This document shows positions 7,211 through 15,740 of a DNA stretch of 64,000 bases, one piece after another. Origin of the DNA: JAICYJ01 sp963737445 (GTDB taxonomy: Bacteria > Actinomycetota > Thermoleophilia > Gaiellales > JAICJC01); the NCBI GenBank assembly GCA_963737445.1, contig CAVTSO010000006.1, positions 76,017 to 140,016 of the forward strand, in the 5' to 3' direction. The notes under the pieces were generated by a model, which had not been told where the DNA came from, ran no database searches, and was given only the letters and a program-made list of their open reading frames with translations. The translations under genes were made by a program, and so were the position numbers. Numbering within the stretch: the stretch's first letter is position 1; each line of letters opens with the position of its first letter.

Positions 7211-8611
7211 GTGTCCGACGACCTGTGCATGCTGACCGCCGTCGAAGCGGTCGCGCTGCTGCGCTTGGGCCGGGTCTCGTCGCGGGAGCTGGTGGAGGCG
7301 GCGCTGCGGCGCATCGAGCAGATCGACCCGCAGCTGAACGCGCTGCCCACGGTCTGCGCCGAGCGGGCGTTCGGGCAGGCCGACCGCGCTTCACGCGACA
7401 CGACGCTGGCCGGGCTGCCGATCGCCGTCAAGGATCTCAACGATGTGGTCGGCGTCCGCACAACCTACGGATCCCCGATCTACGCCGACCATGTGCCCGA
7501 CCGCTCCGACTTCATGGTCGAGCGGCTGGAGCAGCGCGGCGCCGTGGTCGTGGCGAAGTCGAACACGCCTGAGTTCGGGGCCGGCGGCAACACCTTCAAC
7601 GAGGTGTTCGGCGAGACCCGAAACCCGTGGGACACCTCCCGCACCTGCGGTGGCTCGTCGGGTGGCTCGGCGGCCGCCCTGGCCAGCGGCCAGGTGTGGC
7701 TGGCGACCGGGTCCGACCTCGGCGGCAGCGTGCGCACCCCGGCCGGCTTCTGCGGCGTCGTGGGAGTCCGGCCCAGCCCCGGCCGGGTGGCCGCCGGCCC
7801 CTCGCCGCTGCCGTTCGAGACTATGTCGGTGGAAGGGCCGATGGGCCGTACCGTGGCCGACGCGGCGCTGATGCTGGACGCGATGGCCGGCCTCGACGCG
7901 CGTGACCCGCTCTCGCTGGATGCGCCCGCTCGTCCCTTCGCAGACGCGGCAGCCGCCCCGGGGCTGCCGCCGCGGGTCGCCTACAGCCCCGATCTGGGCG
8001 TGACACCGGTCACCACAGAGGTTCGCGACGCGTGCGGACGGGCCGTGGAGCGGCTGGCGGCGGCCGGGGTCGAGGTGGAGCAGGCGTCGCCCGACCTGAC
8101 CGGAGCGCCCGAGGCATTCCAGGTGCTGCGCGGCGCCGGGTACGTGGCCGGCATGGAGCCGCTGTATGCGACCGACCGCGACCGCCTCAAGCCCGACATC
8201 ATCTGGAACATCGAGTTCGGGCTGAGCCTCTCGGTCGAGCGGATCGCGCAGGCCGAGCAGGCCCGCGGCGCCGTCTTCCAGCGCATGTCGGAGTTCATGG
8301 CCGGGTACGATCTGCTGCTCTGCCCGACCGCCTGCGTCGCGCCGTTCGACGTGTCCACGCGCTGGATCCGCGAGGTGTCCGGTGTCACGTTTGACAACTA
8401 CGTCGAGTGGCTTCGGATCACCTCGGCGATCACGCTTACCTCGTGCCCGGTCGTGGCGCTGCCCTGCGAGCTGACCGAGGTGGGCCTGCCGGTCGGTATG
8501 CAGCTGGTCGGCCGGCCCCGTGGGGAGTGGCAGCTGCTGTCGGCGGCGGCCGCTCTCGAGCAGGTGTTCGATCTGGCCGGCCGCGTGCCCATGGATCCCA
8601 GGGGCGGTTGA
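7211..8611 (+). CDS. amidase (amidase-signature family)
   Basis: 466-residue hydrolase of C-N bonds with the Ser-cisSer-Lys triad: Lys in LPIAVKDLND, the cis-Ser in GGSSGGSAAALASG, and the nucleophile Ser in GSDLGGSVRTPAGFCG. The length is usual. No gatB or gatC is near, so it is more likely a stand-alone amidase for small amides than the GatA subunit of the tRNA amidotransferase. GTG 7211 lies 9 bp after the transposase stop, and its only ribosome-like site, AGGAG, overlaps that stop, so the insertion sequence may supply its translation signal. gluQ follows with a 2-bp gap. Confidence 0.85.
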   Translation: MSDDLCMLTAVEAVALLRLGRVSSRELVEAALRRIEQIDPQLNALPTVCAERAFGQADRASRDTTLAGLPIAVKDLNDVVGVRTTYGSPIYADHVPDRSDFMVERLEQRGAVVVAKSNTPEFGAGGNTFNEVFGETRNPWDTSRTCGGSSGGSAAALASGQVWLATGSDLGGSVRTPAGFCGVVGVRPSPGRVAAGPSPLPFETMSVEGPMGRTVADAALMLDAMAGLDARDPLSLDAPARPFADAAAAPGLPPRVAYSPDLGVTPVTTEVRDACGRAVERLAAAGVEVEQASPDLTGAPEAFQVLRGAGYVAGMEPLYATDRDRLKPDIIWNIEFGLSLSVERIAQAEQARGAVFQRMSEFMAGYDLLLCPTACVAPFDVSTRWIREVSGVTFDNYVEWLRITSAITLTSCPVVALPCELTEVGLPVGMQLVGRPRGEWQLLSAAAALEQVFDLAGRVPMDPRGG

Positions 8612-8613
8612 CC

Positions 8614-9540
8614 GTGGTCGGGCGGTTCGCGCCCAGCCCCAGCGGCCTCATGCATCTGGGAAACGCCCGCACGGCGCTCCTGGCCTGGCTGGACGCCCGG
8701 GCGCGCGGTGGCGAGATGCTGCTGCGGATCGAGGATCTCGACCGCGACCGTTGCCGGCCGGAGTACGTCCAGGCGATCCGCGACGACCTGGCCTGGCTGG
8801 GACTCGACTGGGATGCGGAGACCAGGCCGCAGTCTCTGCGCGATCCAGACTACGCCGTCGCCGTGGAGCGGCTGTCGCAGCTGGGGCTGGTGTACGAGTG
8901 CTTCTGTTCCCGCCGTGAGCTTGCGGCGGTGACGTCGGCACCGCATGGCAGCGACGACCAGCCTGCCGCCTACGCCGGCACCTGTCGCGAGCTGACCGAC
9001 GCGCAGCGGGAACGGCTGCGGGCCGAGGGGAAACGCCCGGCCCTGCGCGTGCGCATGCCGGAGCGGGCCGTCGAAGTGCGCGACCGGCTGCACGGCAGGA
9101 ACCTCCGGCCGGTCGGCGGCGACGTGATCGTGCGCCGCTCCGACGGCCTCTACGCCTACCAGTTGGCGGTGGTGGCCGACGACGCGGCAGATGGCGTGAC
9201 CGACGTCGTGCGCGGTGATGATCTGCTGGCCTCGACCGCGCGCCAGGTGGCGCTGCAGCAGCTGCTGGGGCTGCCGCACCCCGCATACGCGCACGTGCCG
9301 CTGATGCTCGGGGAGGACGGCGAGCGGCTGGCCAAGCGGCACGGCGCCGTGGCCGTCGCCGACCTGCGCGCTGCCGGCGCGACCGCCCGCGAGGTGGTGG
9401 GCGCGCTGGCGGGATCGGCCGGGATCAGCGACGGCCGGGCCGTCGCTGCGGCCGAGCTGCTCGAGGGCTTCGAGCTGACGCGGGTGGGCCGGCACCCCTG
9501 GCGGCTGGCGCCGGGCACGCCGATCCTGTCGGCTACCTGA
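8614..9540 (+). CDS. gluQ: glutamyl-Q tRNA(Asp) synthetase
   Basis: 308-residue paralogue of the GltX catalytic domain that transfers glutamate onto queuosine-34 of tRNA-Asp. Seen: the HIGH-like PSGLMHLGNARTALLAW, the acidic RIEDLDRDRCRPEY, a zinc site CFC ... YAGTC as in GluQ, and LAKRHGA in the KMSKS place. The anticodon-binding domain of GltX is absent, which with the zinc site separates it from gltX. GTG 8614 is chosen; TTG 8608, overlapping the amidase stop, is possible. Its substrate requires queuosine in tRNA-Asp; no queuosine biosynthesis gene is in the window. Confidence 0.88.
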   Translation: MVGRFAPSPSGLMHLGNARTALLAWLDARARGGEMLLRIEDLDRDRCRPEYVQAIRDDLAWLGLDWDAETRPQSLRDPDYAVAVERLSQLGLVYECFCSRRELAAVTSAPHGSDDQPAAYAGTCRELTDAQRERLRAEGKRPALRVRMPERAVEVRDRLHGRNLRPVGGDVIVRRSDGLYAYQLAVVADDAADGVTDVVRGDDLLASTARQVALQQLLGLPHPAYAHVPLMLGEDGERLAKRHGAVAVADLRAAGATAREVVGALAGSAGISDGRAVAAAELLEGFELTRVGRHPWRLAPGTPILSAT

Positions 9541-9543
9541 CAG

Positions 9544-9954
9544 TTGACAGGAGCTCCCGGCGGTGGAAGCCTGCGGGTGATGCGACCCGAGGACTGGTGG
9601 GAGGCGCGGCACGCGCGGCTGGTGAAGAACGAGGAGTCGTTCCGCCAGTACAACAATCGCCGGATGGAGCAGGAGCCGGTCGACAGCGACGACGACGAGG
9701 AGCCGATCCCGTTCCTCTGCGAGTGCGGCGACTTCACGTGCGTGCAGGCGCTGGTGATGACCGCGGCCGAGTTCGCGGACGCGCACGCGGCCGCCGACCG
9801 GTTCGTGGTGCTACCAGGTCACGTGTTCGACGACGTCGAGCGCGTGGTCGAGCACCACGGCGGCTTCGAGGTGGTCGAGAAGCTGGACATGAACGTGGAC
9901 GAGATGTGGCGCGAGGCGGGAGGCGGCGAGCCTAACCCTTCTTCGGCCAGCTGA
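9544..9954 (+). CDS. hypothetical protein with CECGxxxC motif
   Basis: Up to 136 residues, function unknown. A core with FLCECGDFTCVQALVMTAAE, then FADAHAAADRFVVLPGH, and a final VVEHHGGFEVVEKL fits a small actinobacterial family seen with the same layout; the three cysteines may bind zinc. The N-terminal half is charged and probably helical (NEESFRQYNNRRMEQEP). The start is uncertain: GTG/ATG at 9577-9580 (MRPEDWW) may be the true one rather than 9544. The 3' end overlaps the convergent lipoprotein gene by 23 bp. Confidence 0.6.
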   Translation: MTGAPGGGSLRVMRPEDWWEARHARLVKNEESFRQYNNRRMEQEPVDSDDDEEPIPFLCECGDFTCVQALVMTAAEFADAHAAADRFVVLPGHVFDDVERVVEHHGGFEVVEKLDMNVDEMWREAGGGEPNPSSAS

Positions 9955-10585
9955 GGCTGTTCGCGATCAGGTCGTAGGCCTGCTTGTTGTCGCGGCTGGT
10001 GGGCGTCTGCAGCGACAGGATCACGATGTGGCCGTTGTGGAACACCAGGTAGCGGTACACGCGCAGCGTGTCCTCGGGCGTGTCGGCGGTGGCCGGCTTG
10101 TCCTTGGTGAAGACCATCCTGATGGCCGGCTCGCCGTTGAGCTCCGTGGACTTCGGCCGCGACTCGATGTCGAGCACGGTCTTCTTGTTCTGCTGCGCGA
10201 TCATCGCAGCCCGCACCGGCTTCACCTTGGGCGGATTCCCGGACTTCCGCGTCGCGATCACGATCGCGTTCCCGAGCTTGGCGATGCGCACGATCCCGCC
10301 CTTCTTGGTGACGTTCCAGCCGCCGGGGTAGAGCAGCCGGTAGCCGAGCTTGGGGTTCGTGTAGGTCTGGAACACGGCGCCCGACCTGTCGGTGCCGGCC
10401 GCCGGGACATAGGTGCCCGTGGAGGCAGCGGAGGACGACGAGGGCTGGCTGGCGGTGGGTCCGCTGCCGCCGCTCGACGAGGATGACGACCCGGCACAGC
10501 CGGTCGCCGCGAGCACGGCGACGACCGCGATCAGCAGCCCGGGTCGTCGAGCGTCGAGGATGCTCCGGCGCTGCACATCTCCCAC
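9932..10585 (-). CDS. PsbP/LpqN-like lipoprotein
   Basis: Secreted lipoprotein of ~217 residues. An N-terminal hydrophobic stretch ends in the lipobox LAATGC, followed by a Ser/Gly/Pro linker of about 35 residues and a folded domain that opens with the pattern 'tyTnpklGYrLlYPggWnv' (residues near 75-95), like PsbP or LpqN-type domains found in actinobacterial lipoproteins. The role is unknown; these often bind hydrophobic or cell-wall ligands. The start is uncertain (GTG 10585 or GTG 10576). It is divergent from the secreted gene at 10688. Confidence 0.65.
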   Translation of the reverse strand: MGDVQRRSILDARRPGLLIAVVAVLAATGCAGSSSSSSGGSGPTASQPSSSSAASTGTYVPAAGTDRSGAVFQTYTNPKLGYRLLYPGGWNVTKKGGIVRIAKLGNAIVIATRKSGNPPKVKPVRAAMIAQQNKKTVLDIESRPKSTELNGEPAIRMVFTKDKPATADTPEDTLRVYRYLVFHNGHIVILSLQTPTSRDNKQAYDLIANSLSWPKKG

Positions 10586-10687
10586 GGTACATGCGTTACC
10601 ACAGGATGTCTGGATCCCAACTGTTAACTCTCCGCTGTGACGGTGCGGTAGGGTCGGCACTCGGCCCACAACGACAAAGGGGGAGTC

Positions 10688-11149
10688 ATGCGCAAGCGAT
10701 GGATCGCAGTGGCCGTGGCCGCAATGGCGTTCGGCTGTACCGGACTGGCGATGGCCGCGACCGGGTCGAGCTCGTCGCCGCAGATGCGGACGACGCTGCA
10801 CCTGGTCGAACACCCGATCAACGAGCACGTCGTCGACCTGCCGCCCAAGGGCGACTCGCAGGGCGACCAGTTCCCGTTCTCGAACCTGCTGTTCAATGCA
10901 AGCAACACCAGCCAGGTGGGCCGCGACCAGGGCAACTGCATCCGCACCAACCCTGCTCGCGGTGAGTGGCAGTGCAGCTGGACGAACAAGCTCGCCGATG
11001 GCCAGATCACGGTCGAGGGGCCGTTCTACGACACCCGCGACAGCCGGCTCGCCATCATCGGCGGCACCGGCATCTACCGCGACGCGCACGGCACGATGCT
11101 GCTGCACGCGCGGCCGCACGGCTACGACTTCGTGTTCTCGATCGACTAG
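10688..11149 (+). CDS. secreted allene-oxide-cyclase/dirigent-like beta-barrel protein
   Basis: 153 residues with a signal peptide (MRKRWIAVAVAAMAFGC to LAMA). The mature part has FPFSNLLFNASNT, GNCIRTNPARGEWQCSW and, near the end, IIGGTGIYRDAHGTMLL. The last matches the 'GGTGxYxxAxG' strand pair of allene oxide cyclase-like and dirigent-like barrels. Bacterial members are secreted and mostly uncharacterised. The strong GGGGGAG before ATG 10688 fixes the start. Two cysteines in the mature part (near residues 80 and 94) could form a disulfide. Confidence 0.65.
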   Translation: MRKRWIAVAVAAMAFGCTGLAMAATGSSSSPQMRTTLHLVEHPINEHVVDLPPKGDSQGDQFPFSNLLFNASNTSQVGRDQGNCIRTNPARGEWQCSWTNKLADGQITVEGPFYDTRDSRLAIIGGTGIYRDAHGTMLLHARPHGYDFVFSID

Positions 11150-11179
11150 GAGGCTGGTACGCGCGCCCCGGCGCGGTCG

Positions 11180-11488
11180 CTACTGCGGATGCACGCGTGC
11201 GACCGCGCCCGGGGCGAGTGACGCCCAGGGGTCGTCGGCAGGCGGATGCTCCCAGCCTTCGCCGAGCGCCGCGTTCACCTCGTCCGGGGTCGGCGTCGAG
11301 TCGTAGGCCAGCACCACCGTGGCGCCGGACTCGTCCTGCTGGACGCTCTCGACCACGACCGGCCCGACTGCAGGGGTCGTCGGAACATCGGCGCCCGGCA
11401 GCGGTGCGTCGAGTTCCGTCGGGTAGCGAAGCACGGTGGCGTCCCCCTCATTACCGACTAGTGCGTAGATGTAGGTGGCCTGAGCCAT
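11180..11488 (-). CDS. hypothetical 102-residue protein
   Basis: Unrecognised. The ATG at 11488 follows AGGAGG at good spacing. The protein begins MAQATYIYALVGNEGDATVL and has no signal or membrane segment, but is rich in Pro, Thr and Val, with a second half (DSTPTPDEVNAALGEGWEHP) that looks helical. It sits between two secreted-protein genes and converges on the gene ending at 11149. Confidence 0.55.
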   Translation of the reverse strand: MAQATYIYALVGNEGDATVLRYPTELDAPLPGADVPTTPAVGPVVVESVQQDESGATVVLAYDSTPTPDEVNAALGEGWEHPPADDPWASLAPGAVARVHPQ

Positions 11489-11563
11489 CGTGCCTCCTGG
11501 CATTGGGTGCGCGTGCAAATCTCTCAGGATAGATGTGCCCGGCACGGCATATGCCAAACACGG

Positions 11564-11905
11564 TCACGGCCCGTGGATGACCGTCGACCAGTCGTTCAGC
11601 GCGGAGGTGGCGGACCCCTTGCATGTGCTCTGGATGGCCAGGGCGTCACCGTCGGAGACGTGCAGCGAGAAGTCGAAGGTACCGGCGGTGACGGGCACGT
11701 TGTTGAGCGCCTCGCTGCCGTCGAGCGAGACGCGCAGCGTTTTCGCACAGGATGGCCAGGTCGTGCTGAAGAGGTGGGCGACCAGGTCGCCGTTGCCGGC
11801 CTTGGTGACCGACACCGTCACGTCCGGCCCGGACGCGTGCCGCAGTTCGGTGCTGCAGCCCGCCAGCGCCGGGATCGCCGCGCACACGAGCACGAGTCGC
11901 CACAT
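11564..11905 (-). CDS. small lipoprotein
   Basis: 113 residues. The N-terminus MWRLVLVCAAIPALAGCST is a lipoprotein signal with the lipobox LAGC. The mature part is beta-rich with two further cysteines (SCAKTL, STCKGS) placed for a disulfide. No family is recognised. ATG 11905 has TATCGT 6 nt upstream (11912-11917, minus strand) and no Shine-Dalgarno site, so it is probably leaderless. Confidence 0.6.
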   Translation of the reverse strand: MWRLVLVCAAIPALAGCSTELRHASGPDVTVSVTKAGNGDLVAHLFSTTWPSCAKTLRVSLDGSEALNNVPVTAGTFDFSLHVSDGDALAIQSTCKGSATSALNDWSTVIHGP

Positions 11906-11935
11906 ACGGCGACGATAGCGCCGCGCGCGGCGGCC

Positions 11936-12115
11936 CTACCGCTCCAGCATGTTCCCGTCGAGGTCGTTGCCCATGAACACCAGGCGCTCGCGGACGCGGA
12001 AATGCTCCTCGAGCCCGAAAGCCTGGCCGTAGAACCGCGCGGCCCGCTCGTGGTCGGCCACGATCAGGTGCACGTGTCCGATGCCGGCAAGGTCCGCCAC
12101 ATGCGAAGTATCCAC
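11936..12115 (-). pseudogene. truncated VOC/glyoxalase-fold fragment
   Basis: The ~55-residue frame reads DLAGIGHVHLIVADHERAAR, then FYGQAFGLEEHFR, which is the first beta-alpha-beta unit of a vicinal-oxygen-chelate domain with its first metal-binding His. It then stops (NMLER) where a normal member would go on for 60-80 residues. No matching continuation is seen in the other frames up to 11906. Most likely a decayed remnant, less likely a half-domain protein. The start is not certain (GTG 12115 or 12100). Confidence 0.5.
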
Positions 12116-12156
12116 CAGACGTAGATTCAGGGGCTGCCAGCACCTAGACTGAGTGC

Positions 12157-12594
12157 ATGATCCGCCTCGCCCGCATCGGAGTGCTCGCAGCACTGCTCGG
12201 CGTCGTCCTCGCCGTGCCGGCCGTGGCCGCCTCGGGGACGCTGGCCGTCAAGGTGCAGGTTGATCGGCCTGCCGCCTTCACGCATCCGGCGGTGCTGTAC
12301 CGGGTGAACCACACCGGCCACCGGGCTCGGTACTACGTCACCACCACCGGCTGGACCGGCGGCAAGACGCTCAACCCCAAGCACGTGACCGTGACGATCA
12401 AGCTGGCCAAGGGCGAGGGCGCGATCTACGTGGGCTCGCTGGCCCACCTGCCCCACGCCGGGCCGCTGTTCGCGGGCAGCCGCCGTCCGGGGGGCTCGAT
12501 CACGGTGCACGTGTTCGCGACCGTGCCGAGCGCGGCGGACCTGCACGGGCATGCGCGCACGATCACGCTCGCGATCTCGCTGAACCCTCGCTAG
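12157..12594 (+). CDS. secreted hypothetical protein
   Basis: 145 residues with a signal peptide (MIRLARIGVLAALLG to VAAS) and a beta-rich mature domain with no recognised family (VLYRVNHTGHRARYYVTTTG, VTVTIKLAKGEGAIYVGS). ATG 12157 has TAGACT (12145-12150) 6 nt upstream and no ribosome site, so a leaderless mRNA is likely. It is divergent from the VOC remnant. Confidence 0.6.
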   Translation: MIRLARIGVLAALLGVVLAVPAVAASGTLAVKVQVDRPAAFTHPAVLYRVNHTGHRARYYVTTTGWTGGKTLNPKHVTVTIKLAKGEGAIYVGSLAHLPHAGPLFAGSRRPGGSITVHVFATVPSAADLHGHARTITLAISLNPR

Positions 12595-12670
12595 AGCGAG
12601 CGTCCGCCTCGAACATGCGTTCCCGGTGTACACTTGGTGCATCAAGAAGCGCACCGGGCATAGTTCCAGC

Positions 12671-12823
12671 ATGGGAAGCTACGACGGCTGGGTGAGCCCG
12701 AACCGCAGAGTCAAGACGTGCGAAGCGGGCACCTGCGCGAAGTGCGGCGCCAAGCTCTCGATCTACCGCAAGTCTGGCGAGTTGACCTGCGCGCCATGCA
12801 CGGCCGCGATCGCCGCGTACTAG
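12671..12823 (+). CDS. 50-residue zinc-ribbon protein
   Basis: Small protein with a CAKCGAKL knuckle and a second CAPC pair 16 residues later, the spacing of a zinc ribbon. The N-terminal part is short and basic. ATG 12671 is the best start by codon, but no ribosome site precedes it. TACACT at 12631-12636 would put the mRNA start about 28 nt upstream, so the frame might also begin slightly earlier. The role is unknown; it could bind nucleic acid or protein. Confidence 0.5.
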   Translation: MGSYDGWVSPNRRVKTCEAGTCAKCGAKLSIYRKSGELTCAPCTAAIAAY

Positions 12824-12924
12824 CCACTCCAATGGGTTGCGCCGCCGGCGTACTTGTGATCCGGGTCGTACTGCGATAGACCTGCCTATGCAATTGCGCA
12901 ACCCCGACGTCTGAGGAGGGCTCG

Positions 12925-13392
12925 ATGAAGAGCGCCGTCACCATCACCGTCAACGGGGCGCCACGGACGGCCGAGGTCGAGCCGCGGACGCTGCTCGTCC
13001 ATCTGCTGCGTGAGCACCTGAACCTGACGGGCACCCATGTCGGCTGCGACACTTCCAACTGCGGGGCGTGCACGGTCTGGCTCGACGGCGAGGCCGTGAA
13101 GTCGTGCACCCTTCTGGCCGTCCAGGCGGACGGCCGCGAAGTGACGACCATCGAGGGCATCTCCGAGAACGGCGACCTGCACCCGATGCAGCGGGCCTTC
13201 CACGAGCACCACGCCCTGCAGTGCGGCTACTGCACGCCCGGCATGGTGATGACCGCGATCAAGCTGCTCGAGGCGAACCCGGCGCCGACCGACGAGGAGA
13301 TCCGCCACGGGCTCGAGGGCAACCTGTGCCGCTGCACCGGCTACGAGAACATCGTCGCGGCCGTCCGGGCCGCATCGGGGGTGACGGTCTGA
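12925..13392 (+). CDS. coxS: molybdenum hydroxylase small subunit, 2Fe-2S (CoxS-like)
   Basis: 155-residue iron-sulfur subunit of a carbon-monoxide-dehydrogenase/xanthine-dehydrogenase-type enzyme. The plant-type 2Fe-2S site is GCDTSNCGACTVWLDG with a later SCTLLA. The second cluster site is CGYCTPGMVM and CRCTGYENIV. It carries electrons from the molybdenum site to the FAD subunit. ATG 12925 follows GAGGAGGG. It overlaps coxL by 1 bp (TGATG), so the two are translationally coupled. Confidence 0.93.
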   Translation: MKSAVTITVNGAPRTAEVEPRTLLVHLLREHLNLTGTHVGCDTSNCGACTVWLDGEAVKSCTLLAVQADGREVTTIEGISENGDLHPMQRAFHEHHALQCGYCTPGMVMTAIKLLEANPAPTDEEIRHGLEGNLCRCTGYENIVAAVRAASGVTV

Positions 13393-15740
13393 TGGCGACG
13401 ACAGCCGAACAGGCGAAGGGGATCGGCGTCGCGGCGCTGCGCAAGGAGGATCGCAAGTTCCTCACCGGCCGCGGCCGCTTCGTCGACGATCTCAAGCTGC
13501 CCGGGATGCTGCACATGGCGATCGTGCGCAGCCAGTTCCCGCATGCCGATATCACCAGGATCGATACGGCCGCCGCGGCGGCCATGCCGGGCGTCACGGC
13601 GGTGCTGACCGGAGACGACCTGGAGTTCGCCGCCGGCGTCCCGTGCGCCTCGAACCCCACCGGCGACATGGTCCACCCGGTGCGGCCGCCGTTGGCCAAG
13701 GGCCGCGTCCGCCATGTGGGCGAGCCGATCGCCGTCGTGATCGCCGGCGACCGCTACGCCGCCCGCGACGCGGCCGACGCCGTCGAGGTGAGCTACGCGG
13801 AGCTGCCGGCGGTGCTCGACGTCGAGGCAGCCCGGGCCGACGGCGCACCGAAGGTGCACGAGGAGCTCGACTCCAACGTGGCCCTCGTGCTCACGCACAG
13901 GACCGACGGCATCGACGACGCGTTCTCGAAGGCCGACGTGGTGGTCGAGCACACGATCCGGAACCAGCGCCTGATCCACGTCCCGATCGAGACCCGCGGC
14001 GTGGTCGCCGACTGGAACACCGCGAACGACGACCTGGTCGTCTACAGCTCGACGCAGGTGCCGCACTTCCTGCGCACGTTCCTGGCGATCGTCTGCGGGG
14101 TGAGCGAGGCCAAGGTGCGGGCGATCGCGCCCGACGTGGGCGGCGGCTTTGGCTCGAAGCTGAACGCGTACGCCGAGGAGTTCATCGCCGCGGCCGCCTC
14201 GCGCAAGGTGGGCGCGCCCGTGAAGTGGATCGAGGAGCGCTCCGAGGCGATGCTCGCCACCTGCCACGGCCGCGCCCAGGTCGCGCACATGCAGCTCGCG
14301 GCGACGAAGGACGGGAAGGTGCTCGGCATGCGCGCCCACTACGTCCAGGACTACGGCTCGTACCTGCAGATGCTGACGCCGCTGATCTCGCAGCTGACGT
14401 TCCTGATGTCTCCCGGTGCGTACGCGATCCCCGAGGTCGACGTCAAGGTGACGAACGTCTACACGAACACGGTGCCGACCGACGCCCTTCGCGGCGCCGG
14501 CCGTCCGGAGGCCACCCACGCGATCGAGCGGATGATGGACATCCTCGCCCGGGAGCTCGGCATGAGCCGCACCGACGTACGCAGGCGCAACTTCCCGGTC
14601 GAGTTCCCGTTCACGACCGCGATCGGCCTCATGTACGACTCCGGCGACTACGCCAAGACGCTCGACAGGCTGCTCGAGCTCTCCGACGACAAGGAGACGT
14701 TCGAGCGGCGGCGGACGGAGGCGGCCGCGCGCGGCAAGCTGCTCGGCCGCGGCCTCTCCACGTGGGTCGAGGTGTGCGGGTTCGTCCCGTCGGACGTCGC
14801 CCGCAACGCGCTCGGGCTGACACCGGGCGGGTGGGAGAGCTCCACCGTGCGGATGCACCCGACCGGCAAGATCACGGTCATAACAGGCACGTCGCCGCAC
14901 GGACAGGGGCACGCGACTTCGTGGTCGCAGATCGTCGAGACCGAGCTCGGCGTGCCGTTCGACGACATCGAGGTGATCCACGGCGACACGGCGTTCGCTC
15001 CCTACGGGCTCGGCACGTACGGCAGCCGCAGCGTGGCCGTCGGCGGCACGGCGGTCCACCTCGCCGCGAGCAAGGTCCGCGATAAGGCCCGGCTGGTGGC
15101 CGCCCAGATGCTCGAGGCGTCGCCCGACGACCTGGACTTCGAGGGCGGCGTGTTCGCGGTCAAGGGCAGCCCGGACAAGCGCACGACCATCCAGGAGGTG
15201 GCCTTCCGCGCCTGGCAGGCGTTCGGGATGCCCGAGGGCGTGACGCCCGGCCTGGACGAGACGGTCTTCTTCGACCCGCCCAACTGCGTGTTCCCGTTCG
15301 GCGCGCACGGGTGCGAGGTCGAGGTCGATCGCGAGACCGGGAAGGTCGAGATCACGGGCTACATCGCCGTGGACGACTGCGGCAACGTGATCAACCCGAT
15401 GATCGTCGCTGGACAGGTGCACGGCGGCGTCGTGCACGGGATCGGCCAGGCCCTCTACGAGATCGCCGAGTACGACTCGGGTGGCCAACTCGTGACCGGA
15501 ACGCTGGTCGACTACCTGATCCCGTCGGCCGCCGACGTCCCCCACATCGAGACGCACCGCACGGTCACGCCCTCGCCGACGAACCCGCTTGGGGTGAAGG
15601 GGATCGGCGAAGCGGGCACGATCGCGGCCTCGCCGGCGGTCGTGAGCGCCGTGTGCGACGCGCTCGGCGTCCGCGACCTCGACATGCCGCTCCAGCCGGA
15701 GACGGTCTGGAACGCGATCCAGAAGGGAGGCGCGGCATGA
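13392..15740 (+). CDS. coxL: molybdenum hydroxylase large subunit (form II CoxL-like)
   Basis: 782-residue catalytic subunit that would bind molybdopterin-cytosine dinucleotide. Cofactor motifs seen: VGGGFGSKLNAYAEE, GQGHATSWSQI, GTYGSRSVAVGG, and the catalytic Glu in GVKGIGEAGTIAAS. The active-site loop reads ALRGAGRPEA, the form II type. Form I CO dehydrogenases have AYXCSFR with the Cu-binding Cys. So true CO oxidation is unlikely, and the substrate (an aldehyde, purine or heterocycle) is unknown. The gene order S-L-M also matches form II operons. No coxD/E/F/G maturation genes follow. Confidence 0.9.
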   Translation: MATTAEQAKGIGVAALRKEDRKFLTGRGRFVDDLKLPGMLHMAIVRSQFPHADITRIDTAAAAAMPGVTAVLTGDDLEFAAGVPCASNPTGDMVHPVRPPLAKGRVRHVGEPIAVVIAGDRYAARDAADAVEVSYAELPAVLDVEAARADGAPKVHEELDSNVALVLTHRTDGIDDAFSKADVVVEHTIRNQRLIHVPIETRGVVADWNTANDDLVVYSSTQVPHFLRTFLAIVCGVSEAKVRAIAPDVGGGFGSKLNAYAEEFIAAAASRKVGAPVKWIEERSEAMLATCHGRAQVAHMQLAATKDGKVLGMRAHYVQDYGSYLQMLTPLISQLTFLMSPGAYAIPEVDVKVTNVYTNTVPTDALRGAGRPEATHAIERMMDILARELGMSRTDVRRRNFPVEFPFTTAIGLMYDSGDYAKTLDRLLELSDDKETFERRRTEAAARGKLLGRGLSTWVEVCGFVPSDVARNALGLTPGGWESSTVRMHPTGKITVITGTSPHGQGHATSWSQIVETELGVPFDDIEVIHGDTAFAPYGLGTYGSRSVAVGGTAVHLAASKVRDKARLVAAQMLEASPDDLDFEGGVFAVKGSPDKRTTIQEVAFRAWQAFGMPEGVTPGLDETVFFDPPNCVFPFGAHGCEVEVDRETGKVEITGYIAVDDCGNVINPMIVAGQVHGGVVHGIGQALYEIAEYDSGGQLVTGTLVDYLIPSAADVPHIETHRTVTPSPTNPLGVKGIGEAGTIAASPAVVSAVCDALGVRDLDMPLQPETVWNAIQKGGAA

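Noticed and set aside
7211..8611. GatA subunit of the tRNA amidotransferase
   Set aside because: No gatB or gatC nearby; amidase-family motifs alone do not separate GatA from other amidases.
8614..9540. A second glutamate--tRNA ligase
   Set aside because: It lacks the anticodon-binding domain and has the GluQ zinc site and length.
13392..15740. True (form I) carbon monoxide dehydrogenase
   Set aside because: The active-site loop is of the RGAGR type and the gene order is S-L-M, both form II.
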